A stretch of 64,000 nucleotides of DNA from Lunularia cruciata (GCA_948567375.1 OX419756.1:74812552-74876551); one strand, 5' to 3'. Positions 1-12,650 are shown, numbered from the stretch's first letter. Notes: generated by a model from the letters alone, not told the origin. A program made the numbers and translations.

Positions 1-460
1 GCCCACCTGTTGCTAAAGGAGAAGTTCAACAGCTAGAGAAGTTGAGCACCTCAACCTGAAAAACTTAGAGTGTGCATTATGACACGGAGGACAGTTCCTG
101 GCAATTCCACTCAACAACTCATGACGGAAGAAATAGCACTGGGTATTAGGATGCTACACGACCCCGGCCGGATGTTGTCAAGGCGCTCGTCGATAGTGGG
201 GCCAGCAGGCTCCGCACGATAGAATGAGCCCTTGACTCACTAGGCTCCGCTCAAGCCCATCACCACATCAACTCCTGCGTCAGAGCAGCACACAACAACG
301 TCCTCAGCTCGTCTCTACTAAGTTCTCTTCAATCATATGCCCGCTTTTTTAGTTGTTTTGCAATCTCTTTGAGTGAAAAGATACAGTAAGAAGCTTTTCT
401 TAAATTGTTAGTTAGTAATGTTCGGTATATTGTTCGGTATCTTGTTCGACTAGCTAGTTG

Positions 461-1224
461 CTAGTCATCCTCGGTATATTGTTCCCCACAAGGATAGTCG
501 GTAAGATTATGATTTCGAATTTTCTGCAAGCATGTTTTAAATGCAGTCCAAGATATACTGGTAGGATAGGAAAATAGACTCCTTCTCAGAAGTAGTCTAT
601 TTTTGTAGTTGACATTTTTGGAAACGATATCTCCTGCAAGTTTCACTGTAATGTCCTGCGCAAAGTCGAAGATAATCAAACTTTGTGGCGAGACAGGTCA
701 TGAACATCATAGAAAACAGAGACGCTCACTACGAGTAAGGAGTACGTCGTAACGAGAGCCCGTATTCGACAATTATATTGAGTCATGATCATGGAATGGA
801 AACACAGAAAGCTAGTTTACAGCCTACAATCATACGCCTTCATCTAAAGAAACCAGAAAGAGAGCGCAGCAGGAAAACAGGTCTTCATACTCCGAATTTG
901 GTAGAGAAGATCAAATATTCCTTCTAAAATTTAAACATGGCCTCTCGAATTTGAGCGAAAGCTTAGAGGAAATCCTCTGCAGATCTTCGAAAATGAAAGC
1001 ATCGACTCAATCAATTCTTCAATCCATGACGCAAAGAACTGGAAATAGAGCTGTCTATTCTCACCTACGAAACTTTTAATCGCACTCCGCTTGGCCGGCA
1101 TGCCTGAATAATCTACAAATGCATCCTCGCGTGATCCGGTGTCAGCAACGCAACCTATGATCATCCACGCAAACATCATAGTCAGAGTAAACCCCAATCG
1201 TCTTCCTCCCCGCGATTTCTCCAT
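461..1224 (-). CDS. Putative small secreted protein, two-exon model
   Basis: I do not recognise this protein. On the minus strand the Met at 1224 begins a typical signal peptide: a basic n-region (KSRGGRR), a hydrophobic core (LGFTLTMMFAWMIIG) and a likely cleavage after GCVA. An upstream in-frame Met exists at 1281, but 1224 fits the signal peptide better. A good donor (G|GTGAGA) ends exon 1 at 1065. A candidate acceptor (ATTACAG) opens a second exon at 645-461 that keeps the frame and ends in TAG, giving about 114 residues; its C-terminal half is basic with two Cys. Exon 1 is the better supported part; exon 2 rests only on frame compatibility, and more exons or a pseudogene are possible. 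The gene points the same way as the TALE gene upstream. Confidence 0.3.
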
Positions 1225-1445
1225 CTGCAACAAGACTTCTACTCCGCTCTCCACAGCAGCTCTGCTCCCGATGAAGCACATCGATCGAAACCACCAGTGC
1301 TGCGTTGCATCAGTGGTTTTGCTAAAACAGCTATTGCCGTGTAAACCGCCCGGGAAGGAAGAAGGAAGGATACGGACACATCTTCTTCAGTTTTGCTCAA
1401 TAACATAGCTTTGTTTGCCATCCTTCGTTTCGTGTACACGGTCAC

Positions 1446-2530
1446 CCTTAATTCATATGTTTTGTTTGCCTATAAAATATATTTGCTAATTATCATAATA
1501 ATAATTTATTATAATAGTCATCCCCAAAACAGATAATCCGAATCTATCTCGAGCCAAACCTCCTGCGACCCAAGATCTGAGCTACACAAATAATTTTAAA
1601 TGAATTTTTTATAATTTTAATATTATAATACAAGTGACTGTTCACACCAAGACTGCTTGTGTGAACTAGGCGGTCTCCATAGATACTCTGTAATGTCATC
1701 ACGCAGTACAATCGATCCAAGTGGATTATGCTAGTTAAAATTTATAATATATTTTGAAGAAATACAAAATACATATTGTTGTAAAATTTAATAAATACAC
1801 ATGTATATAATATTTTGAGTATGTAATAAAATTAAATTTAGGGTAATATAGATTGATTAATTTTGAAATATAAAGGTCTATATCGATTTATATGAATTTG
1901 ATCATAAGGACAGCAATATGAATAGAATTGACCAACGTTTTCTAACTTGTAAATAATTATCTGGCCGCTGTACACCATATACATTCTTGCACTTTTAAGA
2001 ATAAAATCATAATTCTCATATCATTTTTAAAATATTGTAATTTTTAGTGTACCAAATATACTCTCTATAAAATATAAATCTCTAATTTCTACCTCCTAAA
2101 TTCCTTTACAGAATCTCTCTGTTAGCTGTTAGTGTGGTCCTGGCTAATTAGCTATACTAATTAAGAATCAACACTAATTACGGAGACCCGAGTCCCCAAA
2201 ATCTCAATTTTACATGTGGATACCTCCCGCCCTTATGAACTGCGGACTGGTAAGGTTGTCCCGGCTCCTGGAGAAACTCTTGATTCACAGTAGTAGGGTT
2301 AGGGTGGTCTTCTATGAAGGGAGGACGCAGTGATTCTCCCACAGTTTCAAGTTTTGAAAGTTAAGGGTGGACTGGGATGTTGTGTGGTCGCTTGTTACAG
2401 TGGTTTGAGGAAGTTAGAGTTTGTCCGGCGAGGGTACGCGTCATAGTACGTTGCTTTTGCAGAACAGGAAATCCCCTGGTTTTAGAAGCAACCTTATCAT
2501 TGCCATCATCAGATTTGCTGTGATGTGCTA
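1446..2530. other. Intergenic, AT-rich, nothing recognised
   Basis: Between the putative secreted-protein gene and the tandem repeats there is AT-rich sequence with short open frames only. I see no RNA gene, transposon end or protein similarity. Confidence 0.5.
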
Positions 2531-2788
2531 TTGGACAATACAACTGGTTGGTGTAAAATACAATCACCAAATCGCGCAAAATATATGGGCCTTACCTCAT
2601 AGGTAGTTTTGAAACAGTTCTCACCTTTCCCACTCCTCCAAGTAAACAACCGACTACGTTTAGAGAATACTATTGGTTGATGTAAAATGTAATCACCAAA
2701 TCGTGCAAAATACAATATCGGCCCTATCTCATAGGTAGTTTTGAAACAGTTCTCACCTTTCCCCACTCCTGTAAGTAAACAACCGGCT
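2531..2788. repeat. Tandem duplication, about 129 bp x 2
   Basis: Two adjacent imperfect copies share the blocks AATCACCAAATCG, CTCATAGGTAGTTTTGAAAC and CAGTTCTCACCTTTCC at a spacing of about 129 bp. Both copies are non-coding as far as I can tell. Confidence 0.75.
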
Positions 2789-2920
2789 ACGTCTAGGGGC
2801 TAGAGACGCTGAAGCAGACGAGAAATAACCACTCTAGCGAGTGTTGATCGCATGGTCGCAAGTCACTGTATATGAGAAGCTTGTAATCTCAGACAAGTCT
2901 ACTTGCCGTCCAGGTTAAAG

Positions 2921-3154
2921 GAGCTGAAACAAAAGTCCTTTACTTCCATGATGCGGAGAGAAATCTTACAAAATTGTGGTCAATTTTCTAGAAGCAAGGA
3001 GCCGAAACAAAAGTCTTTTACTTCCATGATACGGAGAAAAATTTTACAAAATTGTGGTCAATTTTCTAGAAGCAAGGAGCTAAAACAAAAGTCCTTTACT
3101 TCCATGATATGGAGAAAAGTTTTAAAAACTTGTGGTCAATTTTCTAAAAGCTCA
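2921..3154 (+). repeat. Three tandem 78-bp units inside an open frame
   Basis: The unit starting GAGCTGAAACAAAAGTC recurs at 2921, 2999 and 3077, exactly 78 bp apart. Because 78 is a multiple of three, the 103-codon plus-strand frame 2903-3214 stays open and encodes three 26-residue Lys/Ser-rich repeats, each containing QKSFTSM and a CGQFS motif. Units 1 and 2 differ by few bases; unit 3 is more diverged. It lies downstream of the TALE gene on the opposite strand. Whether it is translated is unknown; the open frame may simply follow from the period. Confidence 0.7.
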
Positions 3155-3330
3155 TACAGTTTGCAAGTAATGGCTTTCAATGATCTCAGCAGGTTGTTTG
3201 TGACATCACTGTAAGTTCCTACAAACTGGCCATTAGATGTGAACCCCTTTGGACCTAACTATGTCGCGATTGGATTTGTATCATCCAATGTATACGTAGT
3301 ACATTCTTCCAATAACGTACTTCAGCAAGT

Positions 3331-3612
3331 TCAACATGTAAACGGCCTATCTACATGCTGACAATAGGTAGCTTGTATGCCTTCGACGTTTCTTTTCTGT
3401 ACATTTGTGATGAAATCACCCGGTTCTGCATGGGAGTAAACACATGCAGGATCTTGCATGTATTCTTCTATTTGTGTTATCTTTGAAAAAGTCACATTCG
3501 TGGGAAAACCGCAGAAGAATTTGTGCTTGTTTTGTAAAGAACTTCCGAAGGTACCCCCAGGATCAACGTCAAACCAATGTTCAATTGTCATGCCAGTAGG
3601 AACAGATGATGC
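3331..3612 (-). other. In-frame open stretch beyond the tandem stops of the TALE gene
   Basis: Immediately after the TAA TGA that closes the homeodomain gene, the same minus-strand frame stays open for 93 codons, with a Met at 3591, to a TGA at 3331. The translation looks protein-like rather than random (for example HWFDVDPGG, and FCGFP followed by several acidic and aromatic residues). It could be an exon of the upstream gene whose splicing I mispredict, a readthrough extension, a separate small frame, or chance. No convincing splice pair joins it to exon 2. Confidence 0.3.
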
Positions 3613-3615
3613 TCA

Positions 3616-5647
3616 TTAGAGCCTATGTAAACGATAAGCACGCTTTCTCATAAAGCTTTTAAGCCACTGCTCCTCTGTTAGTGAATCATCGATGTTGATG
3701 TGAGATGTCTTTAGTTTTTGTCGAGCATTAGCTAGCCAGTTTTCAACCTGTTGACCACAAAAATTTACGGAGTGATCCTTCTGTGCAGCAGTTGGTAGTT
3801 CATGGTTATAGTTTCCGCTAAGTACGGAATTCCTTCGAATTGTACTTCCTCATAATTCTATGATTTCACAAAACATTCTCTTAAACAGTTTTTCGACCAA
3901 ACGACCATCGTCTTGTCAATGAATATATTTCAACTATGTATTGTATGGTACATTGTTCAAAGAAGCTGGATGACTACCTACAACAACTGGTTAGTGGCAA
4001 TCTTACCTGTGTCAATCTCAGTCCCGTTTGTAGAACTAGATCTTCCTTTTCATCCTTACTGGGATATGGCATCGACTCGTGCTCATTCATCCAGTCTTGG
4101 AGTGTTTCCACGGCTTCTTGTGGGAGCGGCAAACGTTTAACCTTGGAGGATCGCCTTCCTTGTATACCATTTGCCTTCGGCTTCTCATTGTGACCGCTCA
4201 CTTCCCGTCCTTTATTTTCCTTGTTTTCGTCCTCGAGGTGATGAGACGAGGATGTTGATTGAACTTGCAGTAACGGTTTGAACCTAGGACTCCTGGTAGA
4301 ATGGATGTATGAACGCTTTCTTCTATAAGATTGGCTCGTCCTCGAAATGACCTCATCCCTGGAGGTTCGAATTTGACGTCCATGAGTCTTAACGAAATCG
4401 TGCATTGACGCATTTTCAGACTTCAGTTGTTGCTCCCAGATTACCGTGGACTGATCATGCAAGGATTTTGCTACATAGCCTCTTGATCTGGATGAATCGC
4501 CTACGGAGTTCACGAGAACACCAGTACCGACGGCGTTTGTTTCGCCGGTCATTATGCCACAGTTCAGATCGGTCAGGTCACTCACATTGCAGTGACTCTG
4601 ATGTGGACAACTCGATAATTTGTCGCTCTTTCCAGCAAAGCCTTCTCTCTTACCACTACCATTCGCGTCCGAGAATTGATCGAGCCTTTTGGGAGATTCG
4701 TCAATTTTACAATCAGCATCGCTAAGCCAATCTGACCACTGCGATGATGATGAAGCAGACTTCGGTGATAGAATGCCAACGACATCTTCAGAAAAGACAT
4801 TCCGCGGAAATCTCGGGCATTTTCTTCCTATCTGATGGTGAGCAGGCGTGATGGTTGTCGTGGGAGAATGATTTGGAGATAAGTAAGTCCCCACGTCCTG
4901 CTCTGAGGATTTAGACATGTCAATGAAGATGGCTTCCTCGATGTATCCTGGAGGTGAATATAGCAGCAGGTCCTTGTTCTCTGTGTTGCCAATATCCAGC
5001 TCGGGATAGACTTGCGGTAGCGACGCATTATGATCACTGTTTCCGACGTTCTCTTCGCTACTGATCCGGATACTCGGGGTGAAAGTATCAATGAGAGCTT
5101 CGAAGTTATCTTCTTCAAGCACTGATGGAGACTTCCAGCCTGAAAACATGGCTGCAGGCGATGTGCTCTCTTGATGAACTCGGGACTGTGGATGTGGAAG
5201 AGGTGTAGCAGAATAATCTAATGAACACGTATCAGGGAACTGTGGTTCTGAGACTATGCTGTGGATGGGTTCAGAATCTGAAATCGTGTCTCTGGTACAG
5301 TTGTAGATAGTGGAATTATCCGGGACGTTCTGCGTCCAAAAATGATAAGCTGAAAAATCAGGTTGAAACCGAGAACATAAGCTGAATTGATCATCAGAAA
5401 TTATCATATCTTCCTGCATCTCGAACAGGTTTTCAAGATTCTCAAACCCTGGTTCATCGGAAACAGAATCCCCGGAAGTGTGTGTATCCGTCGGAATAGA
5501 AGACCCAACATCTTCACCGCCATTCGCCCGCATTGAAGGCTTTCTATAGCAGAGAGTTAGTACACCAGATGACGTCTTCAACCTGACCTTCCGCACACCC
5601 GGAGCGCTTTTCAAGTCACCGGACGAAGAGCGAGCTTTGTTCACCAT
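3616..5647 (-). CDS. TALE-class homeodomain transcription factor (two exons: 5647-4007, 3747-3616)
   Basis: The model encodes 590 residues. Exon 1 runs from the Met at 5647 to 4007 (CAG|GTAAGA donor). The 259-bp intron ends in CAACAG, and exon 2 (3747-3616) ends with TAA TGA. The homeodomain spans about residues 499-559. Helix 1 contains EAVETLQDWMNEH; the three-residue TALE loop insertion reads PYP (527-529); the intron falls just before helix 3, which reads VENWLANARQK. Asn51 and Arg53 are present, but position 49 is Leu instead of the near-invariant Phe and position 50 is Ala, not the Ile of plant KNOX/BELL proteins. A basic stretch (RRSSKVKR) just before it is a likely nuclear signal. The first 490 residues are Ser/Asp/Glu-rich and look disordered; I see no MEINOX, SKY or BELL domain. 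It is therefore a DNA-binding regulator of the TALE superclass that I cannot place in KNOX or BELL. Frame and splice sites make the call strong; the subfamily is open. Confidence 0.85.
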
Positions 5648-7541
5648 GTTCGCTCGTCACATTTGTTAATGGGCAAACTTGTTTATCATTTTGTGTCTCT
5701 ACTCGAAGCTGCACCAAAACTTCACAAACTGCTTTGCACTAGAGTGAGCTGATGTGAAGTGTACTGTCACAAGTATTGAAGTAACTGAAGTATTGGTTGT
5801 ACAATAGAGCAACAAAGGTTGCAACACTATCATAGGGCGCTAAGAATTACAAATTTATGACCTTCCTTCCTGATGCATTTGATGTTTAATGCTCTTCTGC
5901 ACGCAGAACAATTGAAATCAGACTTCTTAAACGACATGCACATAAACGAGACCTCCTGCTGTAATTGACTCTTTGACTGGACTTTTGATTACGTAGTTTC
6001 GTTAAAGTGCATAGCACATGTCCAGGCCTTTGACGTGCACAGTAACAATGGAACTTTGCAATCTCAATGAAATTGTGTGTTTCTTACTCCCACAGCAGAT
6101 AGTTTGAAAATCGATTGAGCTATTGGAAAGTACTTGCTGTAGCGAAAAGGTCTCAGACCAGATCATTTTCACAGGAAATATTCCAGTCTTGCACATTGTA
6201 TTTAGTGAATACAGTTTCGGAGGCTAACTTTGACAAAAGTTAAACCCCTGAGCAGCCTTCTTGGTTAAATAGGAGCGCTCGGGGGAGCTTGAAGGTCGTT
6301 GGGGTGTCGACCGCAAGAGCTTGCCTTCCTACAGGCAAATTCTAGTTTCACCGGAACCATTCCTCTGTGCACAAACACGTGTACCCGCATCCGGATCTAT
6401 AGTCCACTCGTAAGCAGAATTTGAATGAGATTGAATTAGCACCTTAGGGTTCAGACCCCACGCAAATTTGAATTCAAGCAGGTGTCAGTCCTAATCCACA
6501 AGGAACAGTTTCTTAGGACTATACTTGTCCCGGTCCTCCTAAAGCACAGTACTGTAGACAACGGCCAGCGCCTACATAGAACTCGCCGTAGCGGCCGAGC
6601 ACTCCCTCACAGGAATGGGTTCAAAAGCACCCGGTACAACCGACCCACGATACTATAAAGCCTTATCAATCCTGTGTGTTAATTAGCCTTAACCCGTTCT
6701 AAATGACGGGCTTCAGAAGGAACATGAAGCCATTCAAAAGACTACCGTACTCGATTCTGTAAAGAGTCTTGCTTAATGGTTCAGACAGAAAGCGTGTCGC
6801 GAGGGGTTTTGAAATCAAATTTGTTGGCATGTCTTTCTTTCAATTTGAAACCATAAAGCTGATGTTGGTCTTCGATCGGAAGGGCAGCTGATAGCGTTCT
6901 TATGATATTCAAAAGTAACGACGTGGTAGTGATACCATGTCGGAGAACGTGGTTGAAAATTCCACTTCTTCTTCATCTCAACGTGATCCGAATTCGTCCT
7001 AAATCAGCACAGCACAGCAGTGTAAAAAAAGGCTACGAACTCCAGTTCGGCCCCATCTTTATTCTTACATCGAAATACAGCTTATTAGTTTATGGATGTT
7101 TAGTTTATCGGTGTCTTGCCTTTCACCTTTCTTTCAGCTTCCCACATTCTATTTCCGATTTAATTTGGGTTATTCAATTTAAGTATACGACATCAGGCAT
7201 TAGGGGGATTGAATTACAGCTTTTATGGGATTTGTGTAGAACTTTAGCGATACCCTACCCGTAAAATTAATATTATTTTATGAATATCCGTGAAAAGAAG
7301 TTATTCCAAAATGAAACATTTGTTAAAGTCCTATGGGTAACGAGTGAATCTACGTGTGCCGCTCATTTACCCCCAAAGGTTTACGGGCTAGATTTGTGAG
7401 TTTAAGAGTTAGAGTAGGTGAAAATCTAGCTTTATATTAATTAATAGATACATGACAAAGGAAGAATAAGTAAAAAATGTGTCAGATGTAACATGAGATA
7501 ATATATATATCGTTTATTTTAATAAGAAGTACCTTGTGAAG
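5648..7541. other. Upstream region of the TALE gene, no gene recognised
   Basis: This carries the presumed leader and promoter of the minus-strand TALE gene up to about 6.9 kb. A plus-strand frame at 6902-7264 (120 codons) has no recognisable domain and biased but unremarkable composition. GC content falls sharply beyond about 7.2 kb. No tRNA, TATA box of convincing position, or transposon end was found. Confidence 0.4.
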
Positions 7542-10500
7542 TTTGAATTCCTTGGTTGTGCATGAGCTCGAGCTCGTGCATATTTCAAAATTAACCTCCC
7601 AAAGTAATGACAAATTCCATAGATCTTTTGTTTCGTTGTGTATTATAAAATTCTCTAGTTCCCTAGTTGAACACGAATTAGAAATTAATGATTATTGGAT
7701 GCAAAGATTTAGGGGCACCAACTTTGGGAGAAATGTCAAGTATCGATTTATAATTTGAGTGGGTATAGAGGACATGCACCACGTAATTGAATTGAATTCC
7801 CTCGTTGGACTCACTCGAGGCATGACAAGTAGGGGTTGGGGGTGATGCGCAGCAAGGAGGCGGGGATTGAGGTGATGTGATGTGAGTGTAGAGTATAGGT
7901 GGATGTAACTCATACATTACTTTTCACACATCCTAGGAAATTTTTATCTCACGGTGAGCAATGAAATCAAGGGGAGCTCATTTTCAATGTTATGATTATC
8001 ATGTGACAATTTGATCTTTGGCAGTTAGTATTTGAGAACTATCATGACAAGATTTGTCTGAGTTTAGACATGTTCAAGGGTGTAGAGTACAATCCTTTTG
8101 TTATGACATTTCAAAAACATTGATGAAGCTCTTTTTTATTTGGTCATGTAGTTTAGTGCAAAGCAACATCTTCCCATGTTTATTTTGTGTGTTTTTTGCC
8201 TAAGCATTGACTTTTGATTCTGATTTCCTTTCTATGATACGTCTAAGGGTGAAGAGTTTGATAAAAAATATTTGATAATTCAACAAAGTCGGTGAAGCTC
8301 TTGTTTATTTGGTCATGTAGTTTAGTGCAAAACAAGATCTTCTCCTATTTACTTGTGTTGTTTCCAAAAGCAATAGAATCTTGTTTGTGAGTTCTCTTTC
8401 TATGAGAATACAAGCACTTTGGAGTTGAAAAGCTTTTCTTGAACTCATTTCTATTTGAGGAAGTCAAAAAATGAGGGATCAATTGATGGGTCCTTAATGT
8501 TTCTACCTCCATAAGTGTACAAACATTCAAAGACAAATCCACATTGAACTCATCCCATGGTCTGATTACTTGCTTGAATGTGAAATTTTCAATTATTACA
8601 ATTAATAGCTACATGGTCAGACCACCTGTTTGAATTGGAATATTTCAACTAATAGCCTTAGATGGACTTAATGATCCTTCATTCATGTTAAATATTGTAT
8701 CCAACCATTTATTTTTAGCACAATGATATCTCCATGCATCTTTTGAACTATCCTATTTTTCTAGTTGTGTAACGATAAAATCTAGCTCTTCTATGATAGC
8801 TTCAAATTGATAATTCACGTGTAGGAGAAATTTCATAATAGGTTGATTCAACAAATATCTTGAATGGGTAACTATGTCTCTGGAGTCTGAGGCCAAATTT
8901 GGCAAAGCTTGTGACTAGTGTAATAAAATCATCTCTACAATCAAGCAAGATATGATCTCTTATGCTACTCGGCTTGAAAGGAAAAGCTAATAGAGACGAC
9001 TAACTTTTAAACTTCAAAACTCACTTATTGGTGAGAATACAGGAAATCACACCATCTCATATTTATTTTATTTTCTTGTAGATTGGGTTCATTGCTGCTC
9101 CATCCAAAACCCTACCCATGCTTTCCTTCAAATCTCCGGTTGGTGATGTCATCTTCATAGTCACGTTCACATTCCATCTCTAAAATCCACTTTTGCTTGG
9201 ATTTTTCATTTTCCATCATGAGTAGTTTGCATGCACTACTACACTGCATCCTGATTTGGATACCTCATTGAAAAATATCTCCAGTAAATGTAAATGAAAA
9301 GAATAAATGTGATCAAATGCTTTTCTAGCATCTCTCCCGATACGGCACAAAAAATTCTTTCTTGTTGAACAAGAAGAAGTTGCTGATTCATACCAATAGC
9401 TCCTGAGAATGATGGAAATAAATATCTTCCTTTATATGAATAAGGGAGAAGTTGTCGATTCACACTAATAGCTCCTAAGTGTGACATGTGTAAACTCAAT
9501 CCAAATTAAGTACTATTATGTTTCAATTAAATTTTATGGATTCACTAGAAAACCCTATAAAACACTCCGGATCATAATCATGATCATGACCTGGAAATAA
9601 TTTACAAAAGTGGAGTGTTCTTTGGTTAAATTAAGATACCCCAACCTTTAAGTATCTTTACAAGTATCCTAACAAACATTACTAGATTTTTTTGAGTGAA
9701 AAACCACTGACTTATATACACTACTAGGAGTTCCACTTTAAGGTTTTTTTCATTCTTAAATTTATTTTATGGGAGATCTATATGACATCCCAAAAATTCT
9801 TACAAGGGGTGGAGGAGGGTGTACCTGAATTAATACATGAAGAACTTCCATAACCCTCTAAAAATTAACGTGACATTATTTTCAAGACCCCTACATTTTT
9901 AAGGGTTATGGGATATCCCATAGACCATAATGATAAAAAGTGCAGGCCAAGATTTTCACCAACCAACAAGAAAATACTAACCCTAAGATTTTACATGCCT
10001 ATTTCCAAATGTTTCTCATTTCCCATTCCTAAATAGTACTCATTTGGTTTACGGGAGGCTTATGTGATCAACCCACCTCCTACAAATTTTAGAAGTGAAA
10101 TCCTCTACTCTCTCTCTCTCTTGCAATTCAAATTCAAACTTGATATTGCATTAGACTTCAACATAACCTTGAAATTCTCCTATAAGATTATTTTATTTGA
10201 TACAATACGGGGTTTCAAAGTTAGCTTTTTCAATGACCAATAGGGTTCCATAAAGTTATCAAAAGTTATAGGTAACCAAAAAAAGTTATCATGTAGCAAG
10301 ATTGAGGATTCCATAAAGTCATTTACGGGTAATCCAAAAAAAGTTAGCATGCAACAAGATTCAAAAGTGAAAATTGGTTTACAAGTGCTCCATCTAGTAA
10401 CCATAAAGATGTTATAGGAAATCAAAAGCATGACCCATAGGGATTCATGATGATCCAATTGCATTTGGCAGGCCATCATAAATCTTAATTACTAATTAAA

Positions 10501-11019
10501 ATCCAATTGACTAATATCCCACTAATGAATTGTTTAAATTTTTTTAAGAAGTTTTCACTCATGTGCTTTTAACTTTCTTACTAATCCTACTTCCTTGATG
10601 ATTTCTTCCAACACCTTTATTCTTGCTAATATAGTATTAGTTCTGGACACTCAAGGAACCTTGCTTCTCCATTATCTCTTTCCTATCACTCAAGTATTAG
10701 CTTTGATCACTCAATGAAACAAAATTCTTCAACATCACATGAATTCGTTGTTTGCAAATTGCATATTTGCAAAGTTATATAATAATTATTGATTTTAATA
10801 AACCTTGCAACTTTTCCTCTCCTTCTCTTTTTTATACTCAATTGCATATCACTCATTGAGACTCCTACTGCATTTGCATTACTTCATTTGAGGATTTGTT
10901 GTTCACAAATTGAATTGGATATGTGCAGGTGGATGAGTACCAAGTCAAAAGGATAAGGATAGATTGATTTTAGTCAAATCCTTACCACACACATTTAGTG
11001 TGTCTTTTTGTTCTTGATC
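7542..11019. other. AT-rich gene-free stretch with local duplications
   Basis: Only short frames occur. Local structure includes a 12-bp perfect palindrome (GAGCTCGAGCTC) near 7563, an imperfect tandem duplication sharing GGTCATGTAGTTTAGTGCAA at 8142 and 8311 (period 169 bp), and a short duplication around 9370-9480 sharing AATAGCTCCT. Nothing protein-coding is supported. Confidence 0.5.
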
Positions 11020-11258
11020 ACCCTCATATTTTATCTCTTTATTCCTATTTCCTCTTTGTAGCTTGCACTCCTTTTGCACTAGTCTATCGTTTGCACTCCT
11101 TCCTCATATTTCATCTCTTTGTTCTTGTTTCCTTTTTGTAGCTTGCACTCCTTTTGCACTACCCTATTGCTTGCACTCCTTCCCCATGTTTATTTTCTTT
11201 GTTCTTATTTTCTTTTTGTAGCTCGTACTCCTTTTGCACTACTTGAGCAAGGAATTGT
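11020..11258. repeat. Three tandem 80-bp units, pyrimidine-rich
   Basis: The block GTAGCTTGCACTCC, or a one- or two-base variant, recurs at 11058, 11138 and 11218, exactly 80 bp apart, each within a CT-rich unit that also contains CTTTTGCACTA. A plus-strand frame (11119-11319) crosses it but reads as low-complexity Leu/Phe/Cys. Confidence 0.75.
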
Positions 11259-11744
11259 TCACCACTTGGATATTTGCCAAGATGCCTTGTACTGGAGATT
11301 GAATTTTCCTCCTCCATAAAATTGCAAAATCTGTGAAGGTAATTCTCAAAGAAGAAATTGAGAGTGATGTTCTTGACTCACAATTAATTGGAGCTTTGAC
11401 GAGGAGGAAGATTCAATGGAGATCCTTACAAAGTGGTGGAATATACCTTGCAATATAGGTATTTGCAAGAGAGGGTCCAAAGTCTAGAGAGAAGCAATGA
11501 GTTTGTGTTAAAAAAAACTTGTGGATTGGACACCACTACCTTTAGACATCTCACAAAAATGGATTTTTTTTGTTTCAAGCTTTGGTGAATGCAATTACAG
11601 ACAATATTGTATTTATAAGCGCATCTCGCAAGTCCCAATCTCTTGTTTGAATTCAAGTTGCACTCACTTTTGATAGGTTTGGGCATCATGGAAACAAGGT
11701 AAGTGTGGCAAGACGCTTAAACATATAAGGGACTAGTGCAGGAT

Positions 11745-12650
11745 CTACAATTTTATTCACTAAACATGTCATGATTGCATTAATAGCTACCTTGGACAAG
11801 GAGGTGAAGTGGCATGGAAATGAGGAGAGGTCAAGGATATCTTCTATTTTTGCTCAAAAAGGGCTTCTTGGTTGTGTGGGTTTAGTGGATGGGACTGTGT
11901 TTTGACTTCTACAAAGTCCCACTATGGACAAGAAGATATAATTTTGCAAGAAAGGATTTTTCTATCAGTGGCCAAGTTGTATGTGATGACCAGAGAAGGA
12001 TCATCCATTTTGCAAGAGTTGAGAATTTTGTTTTGTTTTGCGGTTGAGAGTTGTTCTTTTGTGAATTATAGTTGTGTTGTTTTTGTGTGATGAGAGTATT
12101 TATTGGATCCCATTGGATTGATTTGGAATGGTATTTGAAAATTTGGAATGGTATGTGAATTAAAGGAATGCATGGCTCTTGCCATGGTATGGCATGTTTG
12201 AAAAAGTCTCCTCTATGGGTGGATTTGAATTCAAGAAATTGGGTTGTTAGAGAAGCATGAGTTCTTGTTGGGGGATTTTGAATATATTCACATGAGGCAT
12301 TTAGTCTCTTCCTTTAAGTAGGCTATAGCCCCGGAGAAGCCAATTTTTGATAAATGACTTGCTTGTGCAAGAGTGGTGAATGTGCATTGTATTGGAATTT
12401 TCAAAGCTAGAGTGCATTCTCTAAAAGAAATAAGAGTGAAATTAAATGATCCTAGAAGAAATGTACATGTCTTAAGATGGGTTCTTGTTTATATTATTCT
12501 CCATAACTTCTTGATAAACAAGGCACACAATTAGGTAGAGGAAAACTACAATTATGAAATGGAAATTGAAGTAGAACAATTGATGGAGCATACCTCTAAA
12601 TATCTCGCAAAGAAGAAGCAATGAATTTTGCTATGCAAAATTATTTAGCT
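11745..12650 (+). pseudogene. PIF/Harbinger-like DDE transposase remnant
   Basis: Short matching blocks appear in the order expected of a Harbinger-type nuclease but in shifting frames. They are GCVGLVDGT (first catalytic Asp region) near 11870; ISGQVVCDDQRR near 11965; and an ARVVN...SLKEIRVKLNDP stretch followed by an RWVLVYIILHN block near 12370-12510, the usual C-terminal signature. Frameshifts and stops separate the blocks, so it is dead. A second, shorter copy of the C-terminal part lies at 20285-20790. I assign the superfamily from motif order only; no terminal inverted repeats were identified. Confidence 0.6.

Noticed and set aside
3913-4725. Plus-strand and alternative-frame open readings across the TALE gene
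   Set aside because: The minus-strand frame with the homeodomain and matching splice sites explains the region.
6541-6700. Possible tRNA-like GGTTCAAAAGCACC block upstream of the TALE gene
   Set aside because: No acceptor stem or cloverleaf can be drawn around it.
6902-7264. A 120-codon plus-strand frame as a gene upstream of the TALE gene
   Set aside because: No recognisable domain, and similar-length frames arise by chance here; kept only as part of the intergenic note.
7557-7580. Palindrome GAGCTCGAGCTC with near-symmetric flanks
   Set aside because: A single short palindrome without a repeat partner or neighbouring gene; not worth a claim.
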